A stretch of DNA of 64,000 nucleotides from positions 23,893 through 87,892 of the forward strand of contig NZ_FPIP01000012.1 in assembly GCF_900119075.1 (NCBI RefSeq). Reading direction: 5' to 3'. The position numbers and the translations under genes were made by a program. The stretch is from Ruminococcus flavefaciens. GTDB lineage: Bacteria; Bacillota; Clostridia; Oscillospirales; Ruminococcaceae. Below the pieces are notes generated by a model. The model had not been told where the DNA came from, did not search any database, and saw only the letters and a list, made by a program, of their open reading frames with translations. Shown in pieces: positions 29,401 through 36,451 of the stretch. Positions within the stretch are counted from its first letter, which is position 1; every line of letters starts with the position of its first letter.

Positions 29401-30191
29401 GGCTTGTCCGTTCTGCCCAGCTCCTTGCGGACATTCACATACATATCGTATGTATCTTTTATATAAGGAGTATCTATCTTTACGTTTTCTACATTGGTGA
29501 GGAATGTGGTATGACGGCAGTGGTCAGACCAGTAGGTATCTATCATGCGTATCTCGGTGATAGTGGGGTTGCGCTTCTCCTCGTTGCGGAAATAATCCTG
29601 ACAGAACTTGATATCGTCATAGTCCATGGCAAGACCGAACTTGTCAACGAAAGCGTGGAGACCGTATGCATTGAGGTTGATGAAGCCCTCAAGCTCCTCT
29701 ACTGTAGTTGGGATATCGTAGTTTGTATCGAGAGTCTTGACAGTCTCAAGTGAAGCCTCGCGGCTCTCAACGGGGTTGATGATGTAGGACTTGAGCTTAG
29801 CGAAGTCTTCGTCGCTGATGATACCCGAGATTATGTATATCCTTGCGTTTCTCACGCGGCAGCGCTCTCCCTGACGGAGTATCTGTATACACTGCTCGCA
29901 GCTGTCGGCTCTCTGGTCGAACTGACCTGGGAGGTACTCAACGGCAAAAACGCGGTCTGTCTCTGATACAGGTGGGAGCTCGTCGTAAACAACGTCAACG
30001 GCAGGCTCTGAGAAAACGGTGCTTATAGCAGCCTTGAAATCCTCCTCGCTGAGTTTGTCTGCGTCGTATCTGTTGAGGATACGGACTCCCGAAATGTTAA
30101 GTCTGAGCGCAGTTTTTATATCGCTGAGCACGGACTGAGCTTCAACTGCAAATTCAGGCTTTTTTTCAACGTAAATTCTGAATACGGACAT
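26487..30191 (-). CDS. purL: phosphoribosylformylglycinamidine synthase, fused form
   Basis: ATP- and glutamine-dependent FGAM synthase of purine synthesis, 1234 residues. It carries both the synthetase (DTYWSDHCRHTTF near 230, ETHNHPTEIEPFGGAATCLGG near 300, two AIRS-like halves) and a C-terminal glutaminase from about 970 (FPGTNCEYD, nucleophile Cys in LGICNGFQ, SHGEGRF with the catalytic His). This single-chain arrangement is the clostridial/proteobacterial type and needs no PurQ or PurS. Start follows AAGGGAGA. No other pur genes are in the window. Confidence 0.97.
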   Translation of the reverse strand: MSVFRIYVEKKPEFAVEAQSVLSDIKTALRLNISGVRILNRYDADKLSEEDFKAAISTVFSEPAVDVVYDELPPVSETDRVFAVEYLPGQFDQRADSCEQCIQILRQGERCRVRNARIYIISGIISDEDFAKLKSYIINPVESREASLETVKTLDTNYDIPTTVEELEGFINLNAYGLHAFVDKFGLAMDYDDIKFCQDYFRNEEKRNPTITEIRMIDTYWSDHCRHTTFLTNVENVKIDTPYIKDTYDMYVNVRKELGRTDKPMTLMDLATLAAKKLKADGKLPDLDESEEINACSVKIKVDIDGQLEDWILMFKNETHNHPTEIEPFGGAATCLGGAIRDPLSGRSYVYQAMRVTGAANPLVPVEDTIAGKLPQRKITLGAANGYSSYGNQIGLATGHVAEVYHPGYVAKRMEIGAVLGAAPAENIRRERPEPGDIVILLGGKTGRDGCGGATGSSKSHTLESLEHCGAEVQKGNPPEERKLQRLFRNPEVTKMIKRCNDFGAGGVSVAIGELTDGLVINLNAVPKKYDGLDGTEIAISESQERMAVVIAPEDKDKFMEEAAKENLEATLVADVVEEPRLKMVWNGNTIVDLSREFLNSNGAPKYTDIEVEAPAFAADDDIADSADSWTQLMSNLNVCSQKGLIEKFDSTIGAGTVLMPFGGVYQMSPSQAMAAKIPVLKGETNTCSLMGWGYNPDISEKSPYHGAMLAVIESIAKVVAAGGTYKKCWLTFQEYFERTRNDPKRWGKPMAALLGAFRAQLEMGCGSIGGKDSMSGTFENIDVPPTLVSFAVSTATADKVVSTEFKGSGNTVISIIPEYDENGLPKWDSIKACFDKVEQIIKDDRANAIWTIGYGGFAEGIAKMCFGNKIGFEFTTRLSAKELYKPCYGAFIIELKGGAKSGENIIGKTISDYKILSMDYTVSLDNLQRVWEAKLEPVFPCRIKTTDTTPQTYSSPNRIQLSASTKIAKPRVLIPVFPGTNCEYDTARAFEKAGAKAEVVVIRNLSAGDIEESVRYFESAVRRSEIVMIPGGFSGGDEPEGSGKFITAFFRNPKIKDAVHDLLKNRDGLMLGICNGFQALIKLGLVPYGEIIDMADDAPTLTFNTINRHQSMMVNTRIASNKSPWLYGCEVGDIHTVAISHGEGRFVAPASLIQQLANNGQIATQYVDLDGNPTMDIRYNPNTSIEAIEGITSPDGRVFGKMGHSERKGSYICKNVQGEKDQKIFESGVKYFT

Positions 30192-30261
30192 AATTCAGTC
30201 TCCCTTCAAATAATTCATAATGCGTAATGCGTAATTAGCAATGAAATATGCCGGAACGAAC

Positions 30262-30339
30262 TGTAGGGGCTGATGCCCACATCAGCCCGTCCATAAGAAA
30301 ATCGTAATGCTCGGGGCGATGTAGGCATCGCCCCCTACA
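30262..30339. repeat. paired interspersed hairpin element
   Basis: Module 30262-30289 (GGGGCTGATG/CATCAGCCC) and inverted module 30312-30339 (CGGGGCGATG/CATCGCCCCC), in the mtaB-purL gap. The same gap holds tandem GCATTACGCATTA-like words at 30217-30235. Confidence 0.88.
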
Positions 30340-30388
30340 TTCAAAAGTGTACAGGCTCTGCTCTAATCCCTGATTCCGCATTCCGCAT

Positions 30389-31699
30389 TCAAACGTCAGG
30401 CACTGCGCTGCCAATGCAGCAGTCGTGACCATACTCCTCTATTATAACACTAATTATCCGATTACGCAAACTTTTTTCTGGATTTTTTCGAGAAATTTTT
30501 ATTAATGTATAGTCGGGTGCGTATCCGCGGTGAAATTCTGTAGAATTTTCACGTTCAAACAGCACGGGAACCGTTTTGCCTACCAACGAGCTAAGATATT
30601 TCTCCCTTGTTTCGTCTGCCGCCGCAGTCATCTCCTGCCAGCGGAGAGTCTTGACGCTCTCGGGAACTTGTCCGTCCATTTTGTCGGCTCTTGTACCCTT
30701 TCTCCGCGAATATCTGAACACATGAACTTTAGCGAAACCTATCCTGCGTATGAACTCCACGGACTCGGCATGGTCATCATCAGTCTCCTGCGGAAATCCC
30801 ACCATTACGTCAGTAGTGAATGAGCAGTCGGGAAAAATGCTCCGTATGCGCTCCGTAAGAGCAAGGTATTCCTCGGCGGTGTACTTGCGGTTCATGGCTT
30901 TAAGGGTGCGTTCACAGCCGCTTTGCAGGGACAAATGGAACTGTGGGCAGAACTGGGGCAGGGCTTTCAGCCGCCTGAGAAGCTCCTCCGACATCATCTC
31001 GGGCTCCAGCGAGCCGAGCCTTATGCGCTCTATACCCTCTGTTTCGGCGCAGATCTCCGCAGCGTCCGCAAGGTCAAGTCCCCATTCCCTGCCGTAAAAG
31101 GCAAGGTTTATGCCCGACAGGACTATCTCCTTAACGCCGTTTTCTGCGATAGCGCGTATCTCCTCACGGAGCACGTCAACTGGCTTCGAGCGGCAGCGTC
31201 CCCTTGCAAAGGGTATCATGCAGTATGAGCAGAACTGGTTGCAGCCGTCCTGAATCTTCACAAAAGCCCTTGTATTGCTGTCAAAACGGGTGCATTTCAG
31301 GGGCTCGAAGATATCCTCGAAGCTGTAGTCCGAAAGCTCCACGATACGGGTGCGGTTCTCAAGGCAGTCCCCTACCAGCTCCACGATGTGAGCTCTGGAC
31401 TTGGTGCCTGCGATAATGTCCGCCTCGGAGAGCTTCGCCGCCTCCTCGCGGTTAGCCTGTGGATAGCAGCCTGTCAGGGCTATGACCGCATCAGGCAGAG
31501 CCGCCCTTGTCTTTCGCAGAGCCGCCAGTGCACGGCTGTCTCCCGAGGAAGTCACGGTACATGAGTTGATAATGACAGCGTCGGCTTCGGTCAGCTCCTC
31601 CGTTATCTCATAGGAAGCCTCACGAAACAGCGATTTCATACACTCTGTCTCGTAGTGGTTCACCTTGCAGCCGAATGTTATAAAATTAATTTTATACAT
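30389..31699 (-). CDS. mtaB: tRNA t6A methylthiotransferase
   Basis: Radical SAM enzyme that adds a methylthio group to threonylcarbamoyladenosine-37 of tRNA; 436 residues. It has an N-terminal UPF0004 domain (TFGCKVNHYET, INSCTVT, GCYPQ with the three cluster cysteines), the radical SAM motif CNQFCSYC near residue 155, and a TRAM domain at the end (IISVIIEEYGHDCCIGS). The GCKVN start and lack of the MiaB signatures favour MtaB. I chose ATG 31699 (MYKINFIT) with AGGAAC upstream; the open frame extends 30 codons further without support. Confidence 0.93.
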   Translation of the reverse strand: MYKINFITFGCKVNHYETECMKSLFREASYEITEELTEADAVIINSCTVTSSGDSRALAALRKTRAALPDAVIALTGCYPQANREEAAKLSEADIIAGTKSRAHIVELVGDCLENRTRIVELSDYSFEDIFEPLKCTRFDSNTRAFVKIQDGCNQFCSYCMIPFARGRCRSKPVDVLREEIRAIAENGVKEIVLSGINLAFYGREWGLDLADAAEICAETEGIERIRLGSLEPEMMSEELLRRLKALPQFCPQFHLSLQSGCERTLKAMNRKYTAEEYLALTERIRSIFPDCSFTTDVMVGFPQETDDDHAESVEFIRRIGFAKVHVFRYSRRKGTRADKMDGQVPESVKTLRWQEMTAAADETREKYLSSLVGKTVPVLFERENSTEFHRGYAPDYTLIKISRKNPEKSLRNRIISVIIEEYGHDCCIGSAVPDV

Positions 31700-31861
31700 A
31701 GTTTGTTCCTTTTTGACGCATTTAACAGTAATTTGTGCGTAATCAGTTATATAAAATATGCACAAAAATACACCTTGTAATTTATGCACACTTAATAACT
31801 AAAAAATAACTCTCTCTTACTCAATCAATTATACCAAATTGACGAAAATGTGTCAAACTCC

Positions 31862-31890
31862 TTGACACTATATGCTTTTAATGTTATTAT
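31862..31890 (+). promoter_or_regulatory. promoter of the HPr-like gene
   Basis: TTGACA 31862-31867, 17-base spacer, TATTAT 31885-31890, about 75 bases before the start. Confidence 0.82.
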
Positions 31891-31964
31891 GATATTGCGG
31901 AATCGGAAAAGCCGCAGAAAAAGAAATAAACGAGCAAAAACATAACAAACAGGAGGTATTAAGC

Positions 31965-32195
31965 ATGACTAAAACAACTGTTAATCTTCAGGCAATCAAC
32001 GACGTAAAGGAATTCGTCAATATAGTTATGAAGTACGACTTCGATATTGACCTTGTTTCCGGCAGATACGCTATTGACGCTAAGTCTATCATGGGTATCT
32101 TCAGCCTCGACCTCTCTAAACCCATCCAGCTCAACGCACACACAGACAATGCAGATGCATTCCTTAAAGAGATCGACAAATTCATCGTTAAGTAA
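31965..32195 (+). CDS. HPr-like protein lacking the phosphorylatable histidine
   Basis: 76 residues. The middle reads YAIDAKSIMGIFSLDL, the hallmark helix-2 region of phosphocarrier HPr, where Ser46 of the Gram-positive protein lies. The N-terminal active-site loop with His15 (GLHARPA) is absent, replaced by LQAINDVKEFVNI. It cannot be a PTS phosphocarrier in the normal way; a Crh-like regulatory role is possible but unproven. AGGAGG lies 8 bases before the ATG; it is a monocistronic unit with promoter and terminator. Confidence 0.85.
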   Translation: MTKTTVNLQAINDVKEFVNIVMKYDFDIDLVSGRYAIDAKSIMGIFSLDLSKPIQLNAHTDNADAFLKEIDKFIVK

Positions 32196-32217
32196 GATTT
32201 AACATAACACACAAAGC

Positions 32218-32255
32218 AAAAGGGATATGTTCCATTCGGAATGTATCCCTTTTTT
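32218..32255 (+). terminator. terminator of the HPr-like gene
   Basis: AAAAGGGATA paired with TATCCCTTTT, inner TTCC/GGAA, then T6. Confidence 0.92.
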
Positions 32256-32272
32256 CTTTATATGCTCAAAGC

Positions 32273-32866
32273 TCATTGCCTGTCATAATATTTCTTGCCG
32301 CCGTTTGGACGGAAATAAGTCCTGATATAGCCGTCCTTGGAAAGAATAACGAACTCGTTGGTATCCTCGATATAGTAAACTCCGTCGCCGTCCTCGGCTT
32401 CGGTCTTGTGAAGCGCCTCGCTGTTGTTTATGACATCGCTGGCGCCCTTTTCGTATTCAGCGGCGGTGCTGTACTTTTTGTCGAAGTCCTTGCTGAACTC
32501 TCCGCCGTGCTTCTCAAAGTGCTCGTTGAGGAGCTTCCTGCTGCGGAAGTGATACTCAACATAAGTACCGTCGTCAAGCCCGAATACGGAAGTCGTTGTC
32601 GTCTCGGCAAAAGCCTCAGTAGTGGTGGTTTTCTTCTGGTTCTGCTGCTTTTTCGCCGTAGTCTTTGTAGTTCTGGCTTTTTTTGCCGTAGTCGAAGCCT
32701 TTGTAGTCTCGGGAGTTTTGATAGTCCAGTCCTGTATCTCCACAGCGGTGGTGGTAACGGACTGCGTTTTTTCCGAATAACCCGAATTATGGTCGGTACA
32801 GCCGCTGAAAAACGACGAAGCAAGCACAGCCGCCGAGAAAAATGCAAATATCCTTCTGTTATCCAT
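32273..32866 (-). CDS. lipoprotein, function unknown
   Basis: 197 residues from ATG 32866 (MDNRRIFAFF), which follows GGAAGGGAG. A hydrophobic signal ends in the lipobox FFSGC (Cys near residue 21). A Thr/Lys-rich linker (TTKTTAKKQQ) follows, then about 95 residues of globular sequence containing Tyr-rich stretches (YVEYHFRSRK, DGVYYIED). The open frame continues upstream into the 75-bp repeat, but that extension lacks a start site and would destroy the signal peptide. No homologue recognised. Confidence 0.75.
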   Translation of the reverse strand: MDNRRIFAFFSAAVLASSFFSGCTDHNSGYSEKTQSVTTTAVEIQDWTIKTPETTKASTTAKKARTTKTTAKKQQNQKKTTTTEAFAETTTTSVFGLDDGTYVEYHFRSRKLLNEHFEKHGGEFSKDFDKKYSTAAEYEKGASDVINNSEALHKTEAEDGDGVYYIEDTNEFVILSKDGYIRTYFRPNGGKKYYDRQ

Positions 32867-32910
32867 ATCATTGACTCCCTTCCGAGCTGAGCCGGCTCGA
32901 CCGCGTCCGC

Positions 32911-32980
32911 GCTGCCGCTCGTAAACTCGCTCACTCTTATCAAAACCGTTCATCGCATATCGCTTACGGCGCATTTACAC
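32911..32980 (-). repeat. 75-bp repeat, copy 3
   Basis: The most diverged copy, sharing GCTCGTAAACTCGCTCACT and the ATATCGCTTACGGC end. It lies directly upstream of the lipoprotein gene. Confidence 0.8.
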
Positions 32981-33139
32981 GGGCGGATAATATCTGCCCC
33001 TACTTTTTCTTTATTATACAGCAAGCCGCCAAGAATATCAAGTTACAATTTGACAAAAAGTTACCATGTAGAGGCGGCGTTTCGCCGCCCGTTTAATTTC
33101 ACCGTATCCCTCGGGACGTCGAGAACGCCGTCCCCTACA
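32980..33139. repeat. interspersed hairpin modules upstream of the lipoprotein
   Basis: Inverted module 32980-33003 (GGGCGGATA/TATCTGCCCC), module 33067-33091 (GGCGGCG/CGCCGCC) and inverted 33112-33139 (GGGACG/CGTCCCC). No gene in the 32867-33232 gap. Confidence 0.85.
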
Positions 33140-33194
33140 GAGTATCATTCATCATTTTAACGTGTTCTTAGCTCTTAGTTCTTAGTTCTAATAA

Positions 33195-33226
33195 CAAAAA
33201 AGCCGCAAGGAAAAATCCTCGCGGCT
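33195..33226 (-). terminator. terminator of the receiver/GGDEF-like gene
   Basis: AGCCGC(G)AGGA paired with TCCTTGCGGCT on the minus strand, followed by T6. Confidence 0.88.
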
Positions 33227-33232
33227 CTGCGC

Positions 33233-34000
33233 TTATGTAGTTGTACGAACTTCCCTTATATCATAGCTGAGTTCATAGCTGTCGTCAGAGCACTTGCTGT
33301 AGAAGCTGCTGACTATTCGGCTTGCAACAAGGTGTCCGCCCTCGTCATCTGCACCGATGAGAAGTATAACTACCCTGTCGTCTCCGCAGACCGACGACAT
33401 ATCTCCTCGTCTGAGGCATTTGCGCACCGATTCGGCAAGTATGCTCATTGTCTGACGTCTCTCGGCGCCTGTTGTATCGCCGATGTGGTCAAGCTTCATT
33501 ACAAGCATCTGTGCATTCTTCTGTGTACGCTCAAGTACTCTCAGTACAAAGCGGAATATATTCGTGAAATCAACGGAGCGGACGCAGTATGCTCCCGAAT
33601 CGCCGTCGTTTATCTCCATAATGCTGTCGATGTTCATCATGTGCTCTGAGCTCTCGCGCAAAGATACCGCCGCAATACCGCGAAGTCTGCGGATAAGCAG
33701 CTGTCCGCTGATAGGCAGTCTTACCACGTCGTCAAAGCCCATGCCCAGAAGTATCTCCTGATTCTCGCAGCTGCACTCTGATGTAACAGCCGCCACGGGG
33801 ACATCTCTGAAGCGTTCATATGTCTGGATATCGGCGACGACCGTGCCTATGGCTCCGCCGCAGTATTCCTCCGACACAAGAAGTATGTCACATTGTTTAA
33901 GTCCGTTCACATCGGAAGCTATGGTGTACTCGAACTCTTCGCCTATGGTTTCTTCCCAGAATCCAGCCTTGTTAGGGCTGTCGATGATTCCTGCTATCAT
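33233..34000 (-). CDS. degenerate receiver plus GGDEF-like protein
   Basis: 255 residues. Residues 1-115 resemble a response-regulator fold (ILLVSEEYCGG at the beta-3 position, PVAAVTSECS, LLGMGFDDVVRLPI) but lack a clear phosphoacceptor Asp in the normal motif. Residues 140-245 resemble a GGDEF domain (VMKLDHIGDTTGAERRQTMSILAESVRKCLRRGD) whose signature loop reads CGDDRVVILL in place of GGDEF, so cyclic-di-GMP synthesis is unlikely. It may bind a nucleotide or act by protein contacts. The family assignment is by pattern only. Confidence 0.6.
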   Translation of the reverse strand: MIAGIIDSPNKAGFWEETIGEEFEYTIASDVNGLKQCDILLVSEEYCGGAIGTVVADIQTYERFRDVPVAAVTSECSCENQEILLGMGFDDVVRLPISGQLLIRRLRGIAAVSLRESSEHMMNIDSIMEINDGDSGAYCVRSVDFTNIFRFVLRVLERTQKNAQMLVMKLDHIGDTTGAERRQTMSILAESVRKCLRRGDMSSVCGDDRVVILLIGADDEGGHLVASRIVSSFYSKCSDDSYELSYDIREVRTTT

Positions 34001-34135
34001 AGCTTCGCCTCCTCGTTCAAAAAAAGTTCATAAACTATTATAGCACAGAGGAGGAAAAGTTTCAAGTATCGGTTGCTACAAAAATTCGACACTTTTTTAG
34101 TCAAATAAACCAGAAATCACTCAGAAACTATGAAA

Positions 34136-34212
34136 TGTAGGGGCTGATGCCCACATCAGCCCGTCAAAATGCATTTAATCTCAACGGGGCGATGTAGGCA
34201 TCGCCCCCTACA
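34136..34212. repeat. paired interspersed hairpin element
   Basis: Module 34136-34163 (GGGGCTGATG/CATCAGCCC) and inverted module 34185-34212 (GGGGCGATG/CATCGCCCCC), nearly identical in arms and layout to the pair at 30262-30339. Confidence 0.88.
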
Positions 34213-34229
34213 TTCTCAACTCTCAACTG

Positions 34230-34260
34230 AACCATAATTTTGCACAGCAAAATTATGGTT
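34230..34260 (-). terminator. perfect hairpin spanning the XRE stop codon
   Basis: AACCATAATTTTGC and its exact complement with a 3-base loop; the stop codon of the XRE gene is in the upstream arm. No T-run follows, so it may protect the 3' end instead of terminating transcription. Confidence 0.65.
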
Positions 34261-34465
34261 CGTCATCTATAAATTCCAGTATATCTCCCGGCTGACAGCC
34301 CAGCGTCTTGCAAATGGCGTTCAGTGTTGAAAAGCGTATAGCGCTGACCTTGCCTGTTTTGAGCTTTGAAAGATTAACATTGCTTACCCCAACACGTTCA
34401 CTAAGCTCATTCAGGCTCATTTTTCGGTCAGCCATTACGCGGTCAAGTCTCAGAATTATGGACAT
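34253..34465 (-). CDS. XRE-family regulator (YozG-like)
   Basis: 70-residue helix-turn-helix repressor of the short Cro/C1 type: MSLNELSERVGVSNVNLSKLKTGK forms the HTH and ICKTLGCQPGDILEFI the closing helices. This small form is regularly found next to DUF2975 membrane proteins, as here: three such genes precede it on the same strand, the nearest 11 bases away. It probably regulates that cluster. Confidence 0.92.
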   Translation of the reverse strand: MSIILRLDRVMADRKMSLNELSERVGVSNVNLSKLKTGKVSAIRFSTLNAICKTLGCQPGDILEFIDDEP

Positions 34466-34476
34466 ATCCCCTCACC

Positions 34477-34926
34477 TCACAGAGTTTCGTCGGACTCGGT
34501 CTGCAAAAGACTGCCGTAGCGCATTATCTCCGCAAAGAACAGGAAAAGAACTGCTATGAATATGGAACCTGTGCCCATAACTCCTGTTTTCAGTATCCCG
34601 AGCTCACTGAGCTGAAAAAACGTAGGGAGCATGGCTTTTACGAGAAAAACGCCTGCTATACCTCTGACAGCCCATACATTACCGCGTGTAAAAGGTCTGC
34701 CGCTTCTGAATATCCTGAAGAAAATCAGTGCAGCGAGAATAAGTATTGCGGCATATAAACAATATGATACTATATTCTTAGCGAGGATATTTTTCATGTT
34801 TTCGCAGGATTTTGTATTATTATAATACCATACTCCTGCCGATACGCTTGAAATTGCTCCCAAAACCGATAATATCATTATCACAAGACTGCTGTTTTTT
34901 ATTATTGATATATTTTTATTTATCAT
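34477..34926 (-). CDS. DUF2975 membrane protein 1
   Basis: 149 residues with four predicted membrane segments and the DUF2975 pattern: SGRPFTRGNVWAVRGI after the second segment and the C terminus YGSLLQTESDETL. Function unknown. Third of three tandem paralogues and directly followed by the XRE gene. Confidence 0.85.
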   Translation of the reverse strand: MINKNISIIKNSSLVIMILSVLGAISSVSAGVWYYNNTKSCENMKNILAKNIVSYCLYAAILILAALIFFRIFRSGRPFTRGNVWAVRGIAGVFLVKAMLPTFFQLSELGILKTGVMGTGSIFIAVLFLFFAEIMRYGSLLQTESDETL

Positions 34927-34945
34927 ATTTATCTCTCCTTTGTTC

Positions 34946-35416
34946 TTACAAGGTCTCGTCAGAAAGCTTCTGCAAGTCCTTGCCGTAGCGGAATACCAGC
35001 GAAAATGCGTAGAGCACCAGTCCTGCGAACCAGAAAAGGTCTACCCTTATCTCCCTTGCCGCAATGAATATGCATATTATCTTCCCTATCTCAATTATTA
35101 TCATGTAAGCGCCTAAATTCCGCAGCAAATTGCTTATTTTACGCGTAAACGGAGTTCTTCTCCTGCCCAGCTCGTTCAGCAGCATAAAAGCCGTGACAAA
35201 GCCTGCCACAACCGAAAAGAATATCGCCAGAAACGCCGCAAGATAAATGATATCGATTACCAGAATATTATGATGATCGATATGCAGGGTGTAGTCCTTT
35301 CGCACTTCCGAGCCCGAAAACATACCAAAGATATTCAGCGCTCCGTAAGCCACCATAGCTATGAGGCTTATGCGGCTTATCCGCTGTATTTTACGCGTAA
35401 GCTGTTTTTTATCCAT
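34946..35416 (-). CDS. DUF2975 membrane protein 2
   Basis: 156 residues from ATG 35416 (MDKKQLTRKI) with GGACGTGAG upstream; the frame is open further back into the preceding gene but without a good start. Four membrane segments, RRTPFTRKISNLLRNLG and the C terminus YGKDLQKLSDETL. Shares LVLYAFSLVFRYG with paralogue 3, so these two are the more recent duplicates. Confidence 0.85.
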   Translation of the reverse strand: MDKKQLTRKIQRISRISLIAMVAYGALNIFGMFSGSEVRKDYTLHIDHHNILVIDIIYLAAFLAIFFSVVAGFVTAFMLLNELGRRRTPFTRKISNLLRNLGAYMIIIEIGKIICIFIAAREIRVDLFWFAGLVLYAFSLVFRYGKDLQKLSDETL

Positions 35417-35435
35417 AGACTCACGTCCTTTCTGC

Positions 35436-35921
35436 TCAGAGAGTTTCATCTGACTCCTTCTGCAATACCGTTCCGTAGCGGAATACCAGCGAGAATGCGT
35501 AGAGTACAAGTCCTGCCAGCCAGAGCATACCTATTTCTATTGTTTCTTCATACATATACATGAACAGTGCTTTTGAAACCTCGAAAACTATAAGGCTCAC
35601 GCCCATATTTTTGATAGCACGGCTAATCTTTTCGGTAAAGGGCGAAGCTCCGCGGCTCATGCCGAAAAGAAGCTGCAAGCCAGCAACTATGGCTATAACA
35701 AGCGCTACTATCATGACGACACTTACAGGGAACCCCAAAACTGCGGCAAAATCTGAAACATCATCTAATCCGTTTTTTTCATAATCATTCCAGCCGTCTA
35801 TAAAGCCCTGCTTAGCATCGGGAAACATGGCGTATGCTGCAATTCCGATATATGCTATCAATCCGACTACAGATATCCTGCTGATGTTTTTGATTTTAGA
35901 ATTAAGTTTTTCGTTTTCCAT
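35436..35921 (-). CDS. DUF2975 membrane protein 3
   Basis: 161 residues, four membrane segments, GASPFTEKISRAIKNMG, C terminus YGTVLQKESDETL. First gene of the cluster; the upstream region has repeated TTATCGTTAAA words that may be operators. Spacing to the next gene is 19 bases. Confidence 0.85.
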   Translation of the reverse strand: MENEKLNSKIKNISRISVVGLIAYIGIAAYAMFPDAKQGFIDGWNDYEKNGLDDVSDFAAVLGFPVSVVMIVALVIAIVAGLQLLFGMSRGASPFTEKISRAIKNMGVSLIVFEVSKALFMYMYEETIEIGMLWLAGLVLYAFSLVFRYGTVLQKESDETL

Positions 35922-36016
35922 AATGATTCTCCTTTTCTGTTTTTTCGTGGGAGCTCTCCCTGTCTGTGATTACATGATACCACGGCAGTTAATGTTTGTC
36001 AATGGTTTTTTATCGT

Positions 36017-36111
36017 TTATCGTTAAATATTGTATGTTTAAACATAAAAAGGCAGATTCTGGGAGTTCCCTGTTGTACAGTTTACACGATAAAAATTTAT
36101 CGTTAAACATT
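36017..36111. promoter_or_regulatory. putative operator repeats upstream of the DUF2975 cluster
   Basis: TTATCGTTAAA(T/C)ATT occurs at 36017-36031 and 36097-36111, the second as part of an inverted repeat CGATAAA-AA-TTTATCG (36087-36102). Candidate binding sites for the XRE protein. The remaining 35922-36195 gap is AT rich. Confidence 0.45.
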
Positions 36112-36163
36112 AAATCTTGAATTTGGCACATCTGAATTTCTGGCATTTTTCACAGTTTTATTA

Positions 36164-36192
36164 TAGACATCATCGCAGAAATGTGTTATAAT
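36164..36192 (+). promoter_or_regulatory. promoter of the beta-CASP nuclease gene
   Basis: TAGACA 36164-36169, 17-base spacer, TATAAT 36187-36192. The transcript would begin at about 36199, giving a leader of some 250 bases filled with hairpin modules. Confidence 0.7.
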
Positions 36193-36195
36193 ATA

Positions 36196-36405
36196 TGTAG
36201 GGAACGCCGCCCTCGGCGTTCCGCTTATATGAATTTGCAGGGGCGGATATTATCCGCCCGTTAAGGGACACCCATTGGGAGTCCGCCGACCAAAAACTAT
36301 ATGTAGGGGGGCGATGCCCACATCGCCCCGTTAAATAGCAAATAAAATCGGGCTGATGTGGGCATCAGCCCCTACATCGGAACGCCGAGGGCGGCGTTCC
36401 CTACA
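36196..36405. repeat. five interspersed hairpin modules in the nuclease leader
   Basis: Direct modules at 36196-36223 (GAACGCC/GGCGTTC), 36236-36260 (GGGCGGATA/TATCCGCCC) and 36302-36330 (GCGATG/CATCGC), then inverted modules at 36349-36376 (GGGCTGATG/CATCAGCCC) and 36378-36405 (GGAACGCC/GGCGTTCC). The first and last are exact complements, so the whole block could also fold as one long hairpin. Confidence 0.9.
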
Positions 36406-36451
36406 CATCATTCAAATTCAGAAAAGCTGGATTTGAAAAGGAGGAAACCAC

